From Lanius collurio (Eukaryota > Chordata > Aves > Passeriformes > Laniidae), in the NCBI GenBank assembly GCA_020086605.1, contig JACBWW010000003.1, positions 1,203,101 through 1,267,100 of the forward strand: DNA of 64,000 nt, in the 5' to 3' direction. A model generated the notes under the pieces. The model was not told the DNA's origin. It did not search any database and saw only the letters and a program-made list of their open reading frames with translations. The position numbers were made by a program, and so were the translations under genes. Below, one piece after another: positions 22,766 to 35,877 of the stretch. Numbering within the stretch: position 1 is the stretch's first letter; each line of letters begins with the position of its first letter.

Positions 22766-25101
22766 CTGAGTCAGCAAGGGTTTGCAATGTAGACCTAACC
22801 AGAGGGACGGAAAGCAGGATTCATCTCACTTAACTTTAATCAGTATACAGGTAGACACTTAAGTCAGAGGCACCTCTGGAAGACAGTTCCTTTGATCTCT
22901 CATCGGGTGAGAGCTGGGCATTTTAATGTTAGATGAGATGAACCCTTTCCCCGGAGAGCTGAAGAGACAAAATCCTTTCAGCCACCCCTTCCTGTCACCA
23001 GTTCTGGAGACCATGCTTCAGAAGGCTGCTGTTCAAAGGCGTTATCTTTACACATGTCAATGTACATGATAATGATAGCCTGTGCTGGGCTTCATGCTGC
23101 CACAACTACATATGCAAGCTCATTAAAGCTAGCTCAGATACTTCTGCACTATTATATAGACATACCTTCAGGCAGAGTATCCTTTAAAACCTGAAAAGTT
23201 AAATTGAAGGGGCAAATCTGGACTATCTGCCTCTCTGCAATATGTTCATGTTGGCATTGTCTTGTTGACAGTAGTTTCAGGTAACAGGTGTCCTAACACT
23301 ATAATTCCCAACCAGAGGTGAGGCAGAAGTCTTTCTTCAGAGGATGTGAAAACTGATATGCTGAAGCATGGCTGAAGAAGGTTCATAGTAAAAAAGAACA
23401 AGGTGATGACATTCCACAGTTAAAAGTTTCATTTGATATCAGTAAAACAGTTTAAATAAAGCTCCATTAGACTGCAGAATAGGAAACAGTGGCAGCCAGT
23501 GGATAAGACACTAAAACAAGACAAGGCAACATACTTGGAGTTGTCCTGTAGAAAACGTCCCACAGAAACTAAGCAGCCACATGAGCCTTTCCCTCTTCTC
23601 CTGGTGGGAACCAAAGAAGGAGGAATCTCTGCCCTTCTTCAGCTATCCCAGAGCATGCCTCAGCTATAAAGGCTTGGCAGTATAAAGTAACCTTGGTTCA
23701 CATTTCTTGTTTTCTGGTTCTGACTATTTCAGCTGAAGAAATTTTATACAATGGGAGCAAAAATAATGCACTTAAAGTAAAAAACTAATAGACTGTGTAT
23801 GGACTAGAACATCTGATGAGATGGTCAGACTCAGGCATTCAGTTTTGCTAAAGGTTTTTTGCTTATGTGACCATACTTAGTTAATGTGGGTAACTGGATC
23901 TGTTTTGCCCCCAAACCTGAAGGCATATCGTGGGGTTCCCAAAGTTCACTCCGTGGCAATCAGTATGACTGAAGGGTGTGTTCAGATTTTTTTCTGTTTG
24001 TTTTTTTTCCCCTTCTTTTCCTTGACAATGACTTTGTGAAACTGTTGCCAGTTCAAACACAATTGGGGGTTACCTAACAGGCAGAAAACCAGATTCAGCT
24101 AGAGTCAGCACTGTGCCATTCTCAACTTTACTTCGTTTTCCTCTCCCAAACCAGCTTTTCTAGTTTCAATTTTCTTTTATTTGTTGTTCAGAAGGCTCAC
24201 TCTCACTTGGATACAGGAAAATGTGCTGTTGCTTCTCCCTCACCAATACCTTCTAGGAAGGGGTGAGAAAAGAGTAACAGGAAATTTCATTCTTTTGTGT
24301 CTGTGCATTTCCCCCTCCTTTCTCCTTTCCTCACAGAGATTTAATGTTCCTAACCAATTTTTTAAGAGCCCTGGATTGATGGAGTGGGGCATTACAACAT
24401 AAGGAACAGAAGTGTCTTGGCTTTGCAACTAGAGAGTGGACAGCATACAAGTCATATCTGATTACCCAGAAAAGTCACTGGAATGCTCTTAAATCTACAG
24501 TGCAGGTGAGTCTTTGTGGCTCCTTGTGCCCACTGCTCATGTTGAGCCACTTGGTTAAATTTTGTAATGTGATTTTCTACCTAATATCTGTGCTATGTGT
24601 TTTGACCCAATTTATGGCAACCAGAAAGTTTTGGGTTTGGCAGATTTAAATGGGAAGCCTAATGCTAATTTGTTGTCCCAGCAAGTATAAACTAGACAAG
24701 TAATTTTATACCTTCCCACTGCCATCCACAGTCTTACAAAGCTCTCCAGAACTCTCATTTCAGAAAAACAGCAGAAGGTAACTCTGAAGGAAACCCAGTC
24801 TCACTGCAATCAATTCCCAGCCTCCACAAAAACAAACTGCTTAAGCTGAGATAAAGCCATCGTAATCAGTGCCAAATGGAGGGTAATCTTTTATCTTAAT
24901 ACAAATAAGAGAATGTAGTGTACAGAGTTACAGAAAAATATACATCTTCAGCCATACAAAATGCACAAAAGCTTTCCTGTTGAAAGAGTACCTTGTAGCT
25001 GACAGTCAGATGTTGTTAGTTTTCTAGATGACCCTGCACTACTGAACAAGGGGAAACAGAGACTTTTCTTTCCCTAGGAAATAGTTGTTAACATTCATTA
25101 C
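22766..25101 (-). other. Intron region of the minus-strand gene, at least one exon missing
   Basis: No confident exon in 2.3 kb. The phase change between the flanking exons (two bases left over versus one required) calls for at least one intervening exon whose length leaves remainder two on division by three. An 11-base segment with fair borders near 23.54 kb would satisfy it but is too short to credit. Confidence 0.4.
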
Positions 25102-25263
25102 CTGTGCAATTCCCTCCCTGTGGCTGCGGCTCTGCTCGTGCTGGACCACCCACCCCACCTCATGCCTGAGATAGCTCCACTGGATGTAGAGGCTGCTTGG
25201 GTGTTGGAGGTGAACAGATGTATAGCCAGGCGCACCCTCGGCAGGTTTGCCGGCACGTATGTG
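25102..25263 (-). CDS. Internal exon of unidentified minus-strand gene, Ser/Thr/Ala-rich
   Basis: The minus strand gives a good acceptor (TTTTTAACTCTACTAATCAG) and donor (CACAG|GTAATG) bracketing 162 bases. In the frame continued from the 27929-28088 exon (two bases carried in, two out) it encodes TYVPANLPRVRLAIHLFTSN, then a Ser/Thr/Ala-rich stretch including AASTSSGAISGMRWGG. A second frame is also open, so the reading frame depends on the splice phase. CpG dinucleotides are kept here (CGTGCCGGC, CCGAGGGTGCGC), unlike the flanks, consistent with constrained sequence. Product unknown. Confidence 0.5.
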
Positions 25264-25337
25264 CTGATTAGTAGAGTTAAAAATACGGGTATAGGCACAG
25301 CTATGCCATAAACTATCATTGTTCTTGTTCTTTAAAG

Positions 25338-25505
25338 TGACCAGTCAATTCATGTCGGTCAGGAAGGTGGTTTATTTATCCATGAAGGAAAAAAATTCTC
25401 CCTCTGTGAGCTACATCCACACCGCTGAGGCTCTGCAACCTTCAGTGCTGGGGCAGAAGATGTCCGAGTGTGGGCTAGCCTTAAAGCCTAGGCAAACTGG
25501 AGAAG
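25338..25505 (+). other. Exon-like segment on the plus strand
   Basis: On the plus strand an acceptor TTGTTCTTGTTCTTTAAAG and a donor GGAGAAG|GTAAAA enclose exactly 168 bases that are open in one frame (one base in, one out) and read TSQFMSVRKVVYLSMKEKNS then SYIHTAEALQPSVLG. CpG is again higher than background. It lies only 74 bases from a minus-strand exon call, so either this is antisense transcription, one of the two calls is wrong, or the block is a conserved non-coding element that mimics exons. No neighbouring plus-strand exon fits its phase. Confidence 0.2.
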
Positions 25506-27928
25506 GTAAAACTCCTCACTTACTTTAAAAAAGTCAGTATCAAGCTAGAAAGTCAGTAGCAAATTACTTTAAACAACTGATTTTTTCATCCATTAATGGA
25601 AATACGGTAAGATTTAGTTGAAGGTTTAGGTCAAGGTGACAAACTATAGGGAGTACTGGGTGCTTATATCTGTATGGTGGGGTGTCTTTCCCCCTTGCAG
25701 CTATTTATATCTCTGAGTGAAGGTTAACGTTAGGAATTTAATAAGACAGCCGTTTATTCTGTGGAGACTAACAGTCCTGGGGTTAGGATGTAATAATCAT
25801 TCTTCTGCTTTAAAAATGGTTCTTTAACAAATAGCAGTAGCTCATTGCAATTTTCAGTTGTACAAAATGACATATTTTCTATGTTACTATCAAAATATTC
25901 TGCATAACATTAATTTCTGTGCACTTATTAACATATGTACAGAACAGTGTTTCCCAATAGAAATCAGTATGCTTCTTGCTGATCCTCTTTGCCCTAGATT
26001 TACCAAAACCAAATCAGAAATTAATTGTGTTAATAGTATAAAATCTCAGGAGAGATAAAGGATTGAAGGTTTATTTCCCAGCAGCAAATGAATAAAGGAA
26101 CTCCTTCAAGTTAGAGTCTAGCCGAGATGTGATTTTAACCAACCGTGGTGAATCCAGGCGAGCCAGGAATATCACACATTTTCCCAATGCATTATGTTGA
26201 GTACACAGAAGCAGAGGAATGTAAACAGACAGAAGGCACATGAAAGGCCCCAATCCATTCTCCGTCTGACGGAAGTGCGAATTTCATAATTCTGTCATCA
26301 AGAGTCTTTTCATCATTTTCTCTCTCTCAAGTTCACGCCTCAGAGTCTCAGCGCTGTGTAATTAATGCACAAACAGCCAATTATGGGAACAACAATAAGT
26401 CTCAGATTTCAATTTAAAATAATTAACATTTTCAAAATACCAAAGGAGGGGAAAAAGAGGTCAGACTCAATTCAGTGAAAAAGCTGATAACTGATGGCTG
26501 ATTCCAAAACAAGTATCGCTTGATATTTCTGAAGAGCAAACAGAGGCAAGAAGGATATAAAAAGATCCATGTGGCAAAGCAGTTTATAAATTCATCTAAC
26601 CCCCATTAAAGGCTACTGATTTTCAAGGAAGCTGGACTAGGATTCTAAAACTGGAGCAGCTACAGCAAATGCCATCATGAAAGACTACTGTTACAGCCTT
26701 CTGCTCCTTGGTATGGTCTGATATTGAGGGATATCTATATACATATATATATATAGATATGCTGAATTTACCACAGTCCTGCACATATCAGGATGTGGGA
26801 ATCAGAGCCTGAAATCCTTACTTTCACCAATTCACTCCAGAGCCCAGAGGCTTTGTAACCCTGGGAATGCATCGGGTAAGTGATTCCATTTCTGAAACCT
26901 TACCGTGCTGTTCTGAAAGTTATGTATCTCACATTTGTAACAGACTTTGGAGATTTAAAGTGCATTGCAGAAACCTTGCAGGACAAGCAGGGGTAGAATT
27001 ACCCACGTGTGCTTGAGACATCCTACAGAAGCTGAGCTCAGCATTACAGCTTCAGAATTACATTTTTACTGGAATGATAAATTTTTAGATGAGTTAGCAA
27101 TGTTGAGCAAGTGTGCAGGTGCAATTAACCAACATCTGCAAAAAATAATTAGCAACCAAAAATGGGAATTGACTATGAATCCAAAAGTAAAAAAGGCTCA
27201 TTTATTATGATGTCAAAGAAATACTTTTCATAAGCCTAAGACTATTTGTGCTCCAGAAATACTGAGCATATCCACTGCTACAGTTATACTCAGTAAATTA
27301 TCAGCTTGGGAAGTTCAGCTTTGATTAAATTATAGAATAAGAAGCCAGCATGCAAAACCAGCCGGATGAAAGAATAGAAAACTGAGAAGAGTCTGCCTAT
27401 GGAAAGGTGGTATAGCTTGTTGTTTCTCTGAGAAATTACAAGGCAACTGTAGCACATTACCAAAAGAGAGAAAAAAAAAGAAAGAGGTACAAAAAAGAAA
27501 ACCAATGCCTGTTTTTCATTTGGAAGAACAGACATTTCTCAACCTCGGCCTTCCCCTATGAAAATCTTATTTCAAAAAACGAATTGTAACAGCAATTACT
27601 AAAACAAAATCTTTGTGGTTCAGACAAAATGACTTGCATGAGGAAAATCTGCAAAACTTTTTCTGTCCACACCATTGGCCACAGAAATGGTACACTGCTG
27701 GCTGCAGCAGTTAATTAAGGTAGGCTTTTTTCAGATATCAGAGCATGAGAGTATGAGTTACAGGTATTTCTTTGCATAACCCACCTATTCTGAAGTAGTC
27801 AAGCAATAACTTTTTGGTATAAGAGAAAAATTGCACTTTATGGTAATTATGACAGAAAAGGGGAAATCAAGCTGACTCCTTTTATGCAGAGAGCATCATA
27901 GTATATCTGTGAAAGAACTGCACAGTAC
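25506..27928 (-). other. Intron of the minus-strand gene
   Basis: AT-rich sequence with no exon or recognised repeat apart from the AT palindrome at 26731-26760. Confidence 0.5.
26731..26760. repeat. 30-bp near-perfect AT inverted repeat
   Basis: The segment beginning ATATCTATATA and ending TATATAGATAT equals its reverse complement except for one mismatched pair. It is an AT-dinucleotide microsatellite with cruciform potential, probably neutral. Confidence 0.8.
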
Positions 27929-28088
27929 CTGTCTGCCAGCGAAATGGGCTTATGTGATGTATATACTGTCTGGACTGTTGGAGTTGGTATAGTCTCTGCC
28001 AGAGACCTCAGGACAGGTGACGGAGACACCAGCGTAATCTTAGGAGATGACTGCACCCCACAGCACTGTAATTTGCTGTCTGCAAATT
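27929..28088 (-). CDS. Internal exon of unidentified minus-strand gene, Ser/Pro/Thr-rich
   Basis: A strong acceptor (TACTTTTTCTTTTTGTAGGCAG) and donor (GACAG|GTACTG) bound about 160 bases. The acceptor is a tandem NAG pair; using the second AG keeps the frame from the 28902-29018 exon (one base in, two out). The peptide reads EFADSKLQCCGVQSSPKITL, then VSPSPVLRSLAETIPTPTVQ and ends HKPISLAD. The SP/TP-rich composition suggests a disordered, phosphorylatable linker. If the first AG is used, four bases are added and the frame breaks, so isoforms are possible only with compensation. Product not recognised. Confidence 0.6.
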
Positions 28089-28901
28089 CTGCCTACAAAA
28101 AGAAAAAGTATGTAAAAGAAAAGAAAAGAAAGAAAAAATTGTGAATTAGCTTCTACTGGTCTTGCCATCCTTCACAATCCAATTCATTGCCAAGCACTCA
28201 GAAACAAAATTTGAGGGTCTGCTTCTGCCATGTGACCAGAACCTAAATGAGAATGAGAACAAATGGGAGGCTGTGGCTATAACCTCTCAGTGCAATCTCT
28301 GCAGATGCTGGACAGCCATCTCTTTTGATGCCTGGGGGACCAGCCTGATTGCAACATGTGCTGGGTGAGATGACACTGCACGTATGGGACTGGCAGCATT
28401 CAGGTAAAAAACATAATCAGTTTGGAGAATGACACTTATCATTATTGCACTTTCCCTAAAACTGATGCAGAATATTGACAACATGAGATTTCTGGAATAT
28501 TCTTCAGGAATCCTCTGCAATTTGCTGGTGGGTCCTCTAACTCTGTGTTATGTTAACAGCTGGGAGTCGGGGCTTTTAGGAGTCCAGGTTTTGAAATCTC
28601 CCCTCCTTTACCACATTTGCTAACTGCAACGTGCCTCAAGAGAAATATTCTTGCAGTATCCAGTGACAGGCCATGTTAAAGTAATATTGGAAGTGCAAAT
28701 TTAAGACAAAGATCAAGCAACCATCTCCTGTCTTTCATGTGAGGCATATCAGCACAGCATTGCAGCAAAGACTGGGCTACCCTTACAACCAGAGGGGGAT
28801 GATCCCTAAAATTCAAACAGCTCTGTCTTGTATTTTGGCATGAGCTATTTGTCATGCCAAACCACAGCAGTTAGTGCCTGTGGAGCATGTCTGACCCTGA
28901 C
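28089..28901 (-). other. Short intron of the minus-strand gene
   Basis: About 0.8 kb between two frame-compatible exons. The acceptor end (28089-28140) is strongly A/G-rich on the plus strand, which is the pyrimidine tract of the minus-strand acceptor. Confidence 0.55.
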
Positions 28902-29018
28902 CTGGGAAGAACACAGAGCAACTGCAGTTGTCAGTGTCAGGATCACTAGAACACGCTCCTACTAGTATCAGCTCCATTTCTTCCTTGATGACTTTTTCTT
29001 CTGGACCTGGTTCAGAGT
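28902..29018 (-). CDS. Internal exon of unidentified minus-strand gene, acidic then Cys-rich
   Basis: The minus strand shows a strong acceptor (TTTTCTTCCTCCTGCCTTAG) and donor (TTCCCAG|GTCAGG) around 117 bases, with one base carried in and one out. The peptide begins SEPGPEEKVIKEEMELILVG and continues ACSSDPDTDNCSCSVFFP, an acidic helix-like start followed by a short Cys/Asp-rich segment. The other two frames are closed within the exon. It joins in frame to the 27929-28088 exon. Because the exon length is a multiple of three with equal phases, it could be skipped without shifting the frame. Confidence 0.6.
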
Positions 29019-29996
29019 CTAAGGCAGGAGGAAGAAAAGTCATCATCATAAAGAATCAGCTATTTGAAGAGCAACCTTTATTTCTTTTTTTTGGCATTAA
29101 TTATTTCCCAAATTCTGCAAGCCTCTGCAAGTGATTTGCAAACATTGTTTAAACAGTGGGAAAACTATTTGAGCCCAGGAAAGACTAGCTCTGTTAGGTT
29201 TGCTTGCTTAGTGTCACTTTTTAACATGTCTAAACACATCTGTTATGATCCAAAATAACCTCTTAAGCAAAAGGAATTCCATTAATTCCACAAAATTTGT
29301 AAAATGGAAAAATGCAAAATCAACTAAAGAAACTCTACCATGTGTAAATAATGGCTAATAGAACTTGTTCAAAATTCTTTGTCATTCAGCTTTTAAAACT
29401 CAACCTTACAAACTGCAGGGGTATGAAATTTGGTGTTCCTCATACAGGACCCCTGTGCTCCGAGGACTGCCAGATCTTACTGTATGACATGAGAAGAAGA
29501 CATCGCTCTGAAGCTGACATAAATTCTCCCAGCCTCAGGGAAATCAGCAGAGTGGTGACAAAGTACACTTGCTGAAGAATTGCCTGGAGTTCCATAGTGT
29601 GTTTGCTCTGGATTATTATTTTACAGGAGACATCCAAAGCATTTTTATATATGTATGTCTGATTGCATGGTACACTGAAGCCAAATATTTAACTGGTCTA
29701 AACAGACAAAATGTCATTAATTTAAATCTATATGACTTACACATGTCTGAGAATATGACCATCATGCCTGCCATTTTTTCTATGGAAATCTCTGAAATTC
29801 AGAGGGTTCCTGGCTTGAAAGCTTATATTTAAACATTCCAGGTAACCAAGTCATCTAATTTTTCATCTGATCAAATCAACACAACTGCATATACACCACC
29901 AAATTTGAAGCTGTACATGAAAGGTAAAGCCTTTTAAATGTCACTCTCCATAATCCTTTTCCTGCTTAATAACATTTCAGTGTTTTCTTCCAAGGG

Positions 29997-30085
29997 AAAA
30001 AAAAAAAAAAAAAAAAAGATGTGAAGGGGAAGTAAGGAAAGGAAACAAGAAAACAAAAAAAAGAAAACAATTAACAAACATTACC
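29997..30085. repeat. Poly(A) and purine-rich tract
   Basis: Twenty-one consecutive A (29997-30017) followed by a G/A-rich stretch to about 30085. I find no recognisable retroposed body upstream. Confidence 0.85.
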
Positions 30086-31608
30086 ATGACTGGAGACCAT
30101 TCAGAGCTAGATCTGCCTGCAAGTCCCAGTTACCCTTCCCTTACAGATCCTGCCTGTGGTGTAGCTCTCTTCAAGCCCTCAGCAGTGCATCAGGAGGATC
30201 TGAAGTGCTTCTGTGGAGAGACACCTCCCTTTGGGCTGGGACAGAGGGCCATGAAACACAGGACCAAATCCCACCTACCTGTCCTGATAGTTTTCCCATC
30301 TCTTGCAGTCCCCTAGGCAGCTGTTTGTTTGCCTCAGATATCTGTACATAACTCACTAAAAGGAATGTACAGGATCATATGATGGATCATACATCATTAG
30401 GTTGTTATTGCAATGGTATTTTAAATATTTCTGATCTGGATTTTGCCCTCCACCCTGCCCAGGGAAATAGAAATCTATGGGGAGAAGATGGGATTTCAGA
30501 AAGATTAGTTTGAATTTTGCTTTGCTTATTTTCTCCTGACAGAACATAACAAAAATTCAACATTTGAATTTGCCATGAAATAACTATTTTCTGGAATATG
30601 GAAATTTCCGTGGGTAATTAGATCAATATACCTTCTGTTTGTATTTCAGAGATCTGACCCCCCAATTATGAAAATATTTGTTCTATAGCCCTCCTAAATT
30701 TTGCTTTCATCCTGTCAGAGACAGAAAAATAACATCTGACAATCAATACTAATTAATAGGAAAGCTATTTTAGGGACACATCTTTTTGCTTAGATAAAGG
30801 AGTACTGTGAAAGATACAAGCACTGTAACTGTGGCTTAGCTTTTATCACAATTGTGCTGTCTGGACTTGGCTGAAATTATGAAACACTGCTGTGGCATTC
30901 CTGTGTACTTTCAAATGCATTTAATTAGAGCCCAACTGTGGCACTTATACAGCTTGGGGATGCTAACTCTGGTTTTAAAATATCTATTTGGAGAAAAAAC
31001 ACATTTACATAAAAGCCCACGATCAGGTTTATTGTGAAAGAAAAGCCTCTTTCTTTAAATCATTAAATACAGACAGAACCTTCACATGACCCAACAGTGA
31101 ATGACGTTACTTATCTTGGATTATATGCCAGATATAGATTGCTGCAACCAGTAAAATTTAAGGTCAAAATCTGAAATGCTTCATTTTGCAAATGTAACTT
31201 AAAAATTGTATGTCATTTTACATGGGGTTTATAAGTAGAGTGTTTCTTAATGACAGGTTAATTTTGTCATACTTTTTTTGTCATACTTATTACATAATGC
31301 CTTTACCACTAAAGCAAGATTTCAATCGTACTTACTTTTTAAATTGTCAGATAATAGTTTTCTCTTTTAATGTAGTTTACCTCACCAAAATCCCTAAGTC
31401 ACACCTTCTGTGAAAATTTAACAAGAATGCAGTTCAATATTGGATTCAAGCTCTTAGGTAAACATGAGAGTTTATACAAGGATACCATTGTAGTCACTCA
31501 CACACTAACTGTAATTCTTCTTTAAAATTCAGATGTAAATTCAATGAAAATCAGGGCCCTCTTTGTGATGGCACAGCAGGTGGTTTCAGGCAGGAGGCCA
31601 TGCAATTG

Positions 31609-31765
31609 CTAGACAGAGGACTAAGTCTTCCCCTTCCTTTACTGCTCCCTGTAAAGATGTTATGGAGCTTCACAAGAGTCCTCTACAGTCCTGGGCTGAA
31701 CAACTTTTTGAGACTGACTTCATCAGTGGTGAGCCTTGACCTTTAACTCTTAGTCCTCTGTCTAG
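31609..31765. repeat. Inverted repeat, 17-bp perfect arms
   Basis: CTAGACAGAGGACTAAG (31609-31625) is repeated in exact reverse complement at 31749-31765, separated by 123 bases. The RNA from either strand could form a long-stem hairpin. It may be the termini of a small non-autonomous DNA transposon or a chance local inversion duplication. The interior has no coding potential, and I saw no clear target-site duplication outside the arms. Confidence 0.7.
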
Positions 31766-34700
31766 TAAGCAGCAATGTCTGAATGCAGGCAACATTTTGT
31801 ATAATGGGAATATTTAACTGCTTCGTACTCTAATTTCTACTTGGAATTTATATTTTTTTTTTTTTGAGGACTGCTTAGTGCATAAATTTCTGACACTTAA
31901 AAAATCAGTTGGAATTGTGTTAAAACACAGTTTTTAGTTGCACGTTCTACTTACAGAAAACTGTGGTACTGTTGTAAAGGGATCGAAAAAAGGATTAGAT
32001 GTATCAGCAGGGAATGTCTTTATCTTTAAAAAAGATAAAGAAAAAGATGTTACTTTCAGAGCATAAAAATGCAAAAGAAAAAAAAAAAAGCAGCAAAGCA
32101 TTGCAACTACAGTGACATATCCAACAAATCAGAGCAGTTCAGCAGTGCTTGGACCCGACCCAAAAAAGACCCCTCCAAAAATGCGTACAGAAACCTGATG
32201 ATGAATAGTCAAAGCATAAATATGAAAACTTTATAAATTAATTTTACCATGTAATTAAATCTGTTGAGCAAACACAGGGCTGGTTGCATACAATATATCT
32301 TCCAATTCTGTCACCTTCCTTCAGCCAGCACTACATTTTAAGATATGCAATATGAAGTGCAGGAGCAAATTTTGCTGTACAGGAACTTTGTCTAAAGAAC
32401 TTGTGCTTTAAATATTTTAGAATTTTCACTTACACAGTTGCTGCCAAAGACAAACAATCACAGAAAGTGGGATCAAAAGAAAATCATATATTAAAAAACC
32501 ACAGGGACAGCTGTTTGTTTCAGGCAGCTACAAGGCCCTGTGTTGAGAGGAGGGCTGTGGATAAAGGATGACCCTTGGAGGTTTTTTGAAAAGTGCATGG
32601 AGACAAAGAGGAGAGAGACCAACACATCCATCTGCCAATAGGGCTTGGTCCATGAGGATAGTCACTGGTGTGACCAGACCCTGCTGGAAGTCAATTCTGC
32701 CTTTAAAGTAGTTTCAAACATCAGCTGAAATTAAAAATATATCAAAAGCAGCAACAATCTCTGTCCCACTTCATTGTGAATGCTGTTTCTCACTATTCTC
32801 CTTTTTAGAATGCAAACATTATTCATTCATTCAGAGAGGACAAAATAGCAAATAAACATAGGACTTTTGAACTGGACGTCATGCTTTCCCTTTGGAAAAT
32901 CTCATTTTTCACTGTAAAGCTGTGTTTTTCACTTTGTTACAGAAACTGCTGTGCATTGGTTTGTTATGTGTGTCTTCAATCATAATTTAATAATTACAAC
33001 TACGCAACTGTTGTTTAATAATAAGGAAAGCTACCCTGAGGGCCCTGAGTCCCCGTAGGCCAAAGAAAAACCTGGAATTATGACATCAAATATAATTAAG
33101 TAAATGTACAGTGTTTATTTGGCAAATAAAATAGCAGTAAAATATTGGCTTACAAGAGTACCAGGGGAAATTAACAATTATCTGTGGGCTCGCTTCTGCA
33201 AACATGTGGAATTCAGCTCAGCATTAATTGTCAGGCTTCTTACACATGAGGAGTATGGATAGCAAAGATATAGTCAAGCATGTAAATAACTTTTTAACAG
33301 AATGAAGGTGCTTGTAAATCAATTACACAGGCATAAATGAGCTAACAACTCTGCAAAGGAGAAATTATTTCAAATCACAATTTTCTATGCAAACATATTA
33401 AAGGAAGTTTCACAGTCCTTTTACAGTCCTATATTAATGTCTGTTAGCAAAGTGTATGTATGTCTGCTTTATTGCTGATTGAACCTAACTCACTGAAACA
33501 ATAGCTCCTCACAAGTTTGTTATGTTAGGTTATACCCAGAGCCAAATTTGGACAGCTGCAGCATGTCTCACTCTTTTGAGAGACAGCACACACCCATGAG
33601 CCCAGGCTGACATTCTCAGGTTATGAAGGGTTTATAATATGATGTTACAGTACAAAGGACAAGTGTACTCAGTTACAAATACAATCTTTGAGCCAAACAG
33701 GGATGGGAAGCTGGCTGCTCGTGTGCAGTATGAGTTTGATATCCCACAGCTAAAATCTCTCTAATTTTGCCAGTTAGTCTCATTAAGGAAATGAAACACA
33801 GTAAGTGTAGGAAAGAAAAATTATGCAGAATGCTTGGGAGTCCACAGAGATTTGGGAGCAGAGGCACATAACAGGAGTCAGCCTGATCATATGATGTGAT
33901 TTACAGCCATGCAAAATACCCTCTTGCAAAACCAGCACTTCAATCTGTGAATGTGTGTGAGCCAGGCTAGGTATCAAGACAGGGCAAGAAATGGTTCATC
34001 CAGTTTAGTTATCAGTGTGAGTCCCTCTCTTGGAGAGCTGTGCTTTTTTAATCTTGAGAATAGGACAATGTCAACAAATTAAAGGCTCTCTGGATTCTAA
34101 ACCCCTCAATTTCTGGCCTTTTAAACAAAGTGGAAAGAGAAATTAGGGAACAGAGGGGAAAAAACACATACCTGTGTTCCATTTAAGAGTGACAAATAAA
34201 AACCATCCTGCTTAGCCTTTAGAATTTACTCTTTCTTACTCTCATATTTTTTTTGCCCCTGAGAACAGGCCACTGTTACTCAAAAGGCACAACAGAGTTT
34301 ATTGGTTTGGCTCGGGCCTTGATTAGATTGTTGCTGCCAGCTTCCACGGGCAAGGCAGAGAGACAACACTGTTGTTGCCTCTTCAGCATTGGCAAGAAGC
34401 TCTCAACTATTAATGGCTTGGCTCTTCAGGGTAGGAAGTCGGTACATCCTCATCCACACAAAAGCAGAAAAAAATCCCATATATTCAAGAATGTTGTTCA
34501 GACAGAGGATATGCAGGATGAGGAGACAGCAGTGTGGAAAGCATCACTTAAAAATTGTTTTCTGTGAAACTTGATTTGGAAATTTCAAAGGTCTTTTCAG
34601 CCAGGAATATACTTTGCCTACTTTGACCAAACTGTCCTGCATGTTCACCATGGCCAGCAGTAGCAGTTGCCAGCACCTGGAAAGGGGAAGAAAACTCTGT

Positions 34701-35816
34701 GGTTCCCACTCCACCACACAAGGAAAGCAGCATCATGGGTGAGTCTCTTCCTTACCCTCGCACTGGAGTTGAATATATTGCATGAAGTAAAAAATCTCAG
34801 AGCAGCTCAGAAAGGAAAACAACTCCCTGACCAGAACCTAAATAAATGTCTTGCCTTCCCCTCACAGCCTCTCTCCCTGCCCTAGGAGGAAGACATACCA
34901 TGCCTTTAAATATCTCCTAACTCACGTGGCAGAAGCAGACCCTTAAAGTTTCCAGGGTGCTTTCTTCTTCCTACTGTGACAGCATCAGCTGAAAGATGCC
35001 ACCTGGGAACTGAGAAAGGAAGAAGGGCAGAGCCAACTCTATCACCTACTTCAAAGCTGCAGTTCCTTCAGCCTCTGGAGACCTTCAGTGGCTTCCAGGC
35101 TTTACCTGGGATGGCACACATGAAGGGGGAAGAGGATGTGGGCAGTTCCATGGGCAGATAAGTCTCATGAAGGGGAACTCCAGCTGCTCAGAGAAGTAAA
35201 ACACAGTAGATGCCAGTGTGTGGATTGCCCATAGACCAGAGTGAGGTTTGCTGTCTGCTTTGAAACAGCAAGAGTAACATCTTTGAAGTTTACAGCTGGG
35301 CACAATTCCTGTCATGGAAGATGGAGCAACAAGCATACCCACATTGCTTAGATGGGCGTTTTCTGGTACAGTCAGGCTCTTCCACAGGACCAAAAGGGAC
35401 TGACTGGTGTCACAGGGGCTACAGAAATACCATGAGCAACAAGAGGTTAGAGCTGTGCTCTCCTTAACAGCACAGACAGGCTTTTAAGTACAAAACTTGA
35501 TTTCAAGCACACTTGCTCTCTCTGCAGCAGTGCCAACAGTCTTGCTGTCAAAGTCACAGCCATAAAACAACCTTTAAGGCAGGCCCCATGAGTAACTGTC
35601 AGGTTGCAGGGACATAGCATGAAAGGAGAGTGAAGAAGGTTGGCATTCCAGTAGAATCTCACACGCTTGTTTCATAACCTGAAATGCCCCTTGCTTGAAA
35701 GGTCAGGGAGCATTACCATAGCAGAACTATTTTGGACAAGCAACTCCTTGTCTAGAATATTTAGCTTGGCAAGTTGAGAATTTACTAAGCTTAAAAGAAC
35801 AGTTGACTCTCATAAC

Positions 35817-35847
<31 letters not shown>

Positions 35848-35877
35848 AAGAAAAAAAGAAAATAATAATAAAGAATC
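35817..35877. repeat. 29-base poly(A) run with A-rich tail
   Basis: An uninterrupted A29 (35817-35845) is followed by A-rich sequence with ATAATAATAA. It could be the tail of an old retroposed copy inserted on the plus strand, but the upstream 300 bases show no recognisable gene or SINE body. Confidence 0.85.

Noticed and set aside
30088..30119. 32-base minus-strand exon candidate (GGACTTGCAG acceptor, CATG|GTAATG donor).
   Set aside because: Weak pyrimidine tract, and its phase does not connect the 50.4-kb and 29.0-kb exons.
35817..35877. Poly(A) tail of a retroposed gene copy.
   Set aside because: No recognisable cDNA body or AATAAA upstream, so only the A tract itself is reported.
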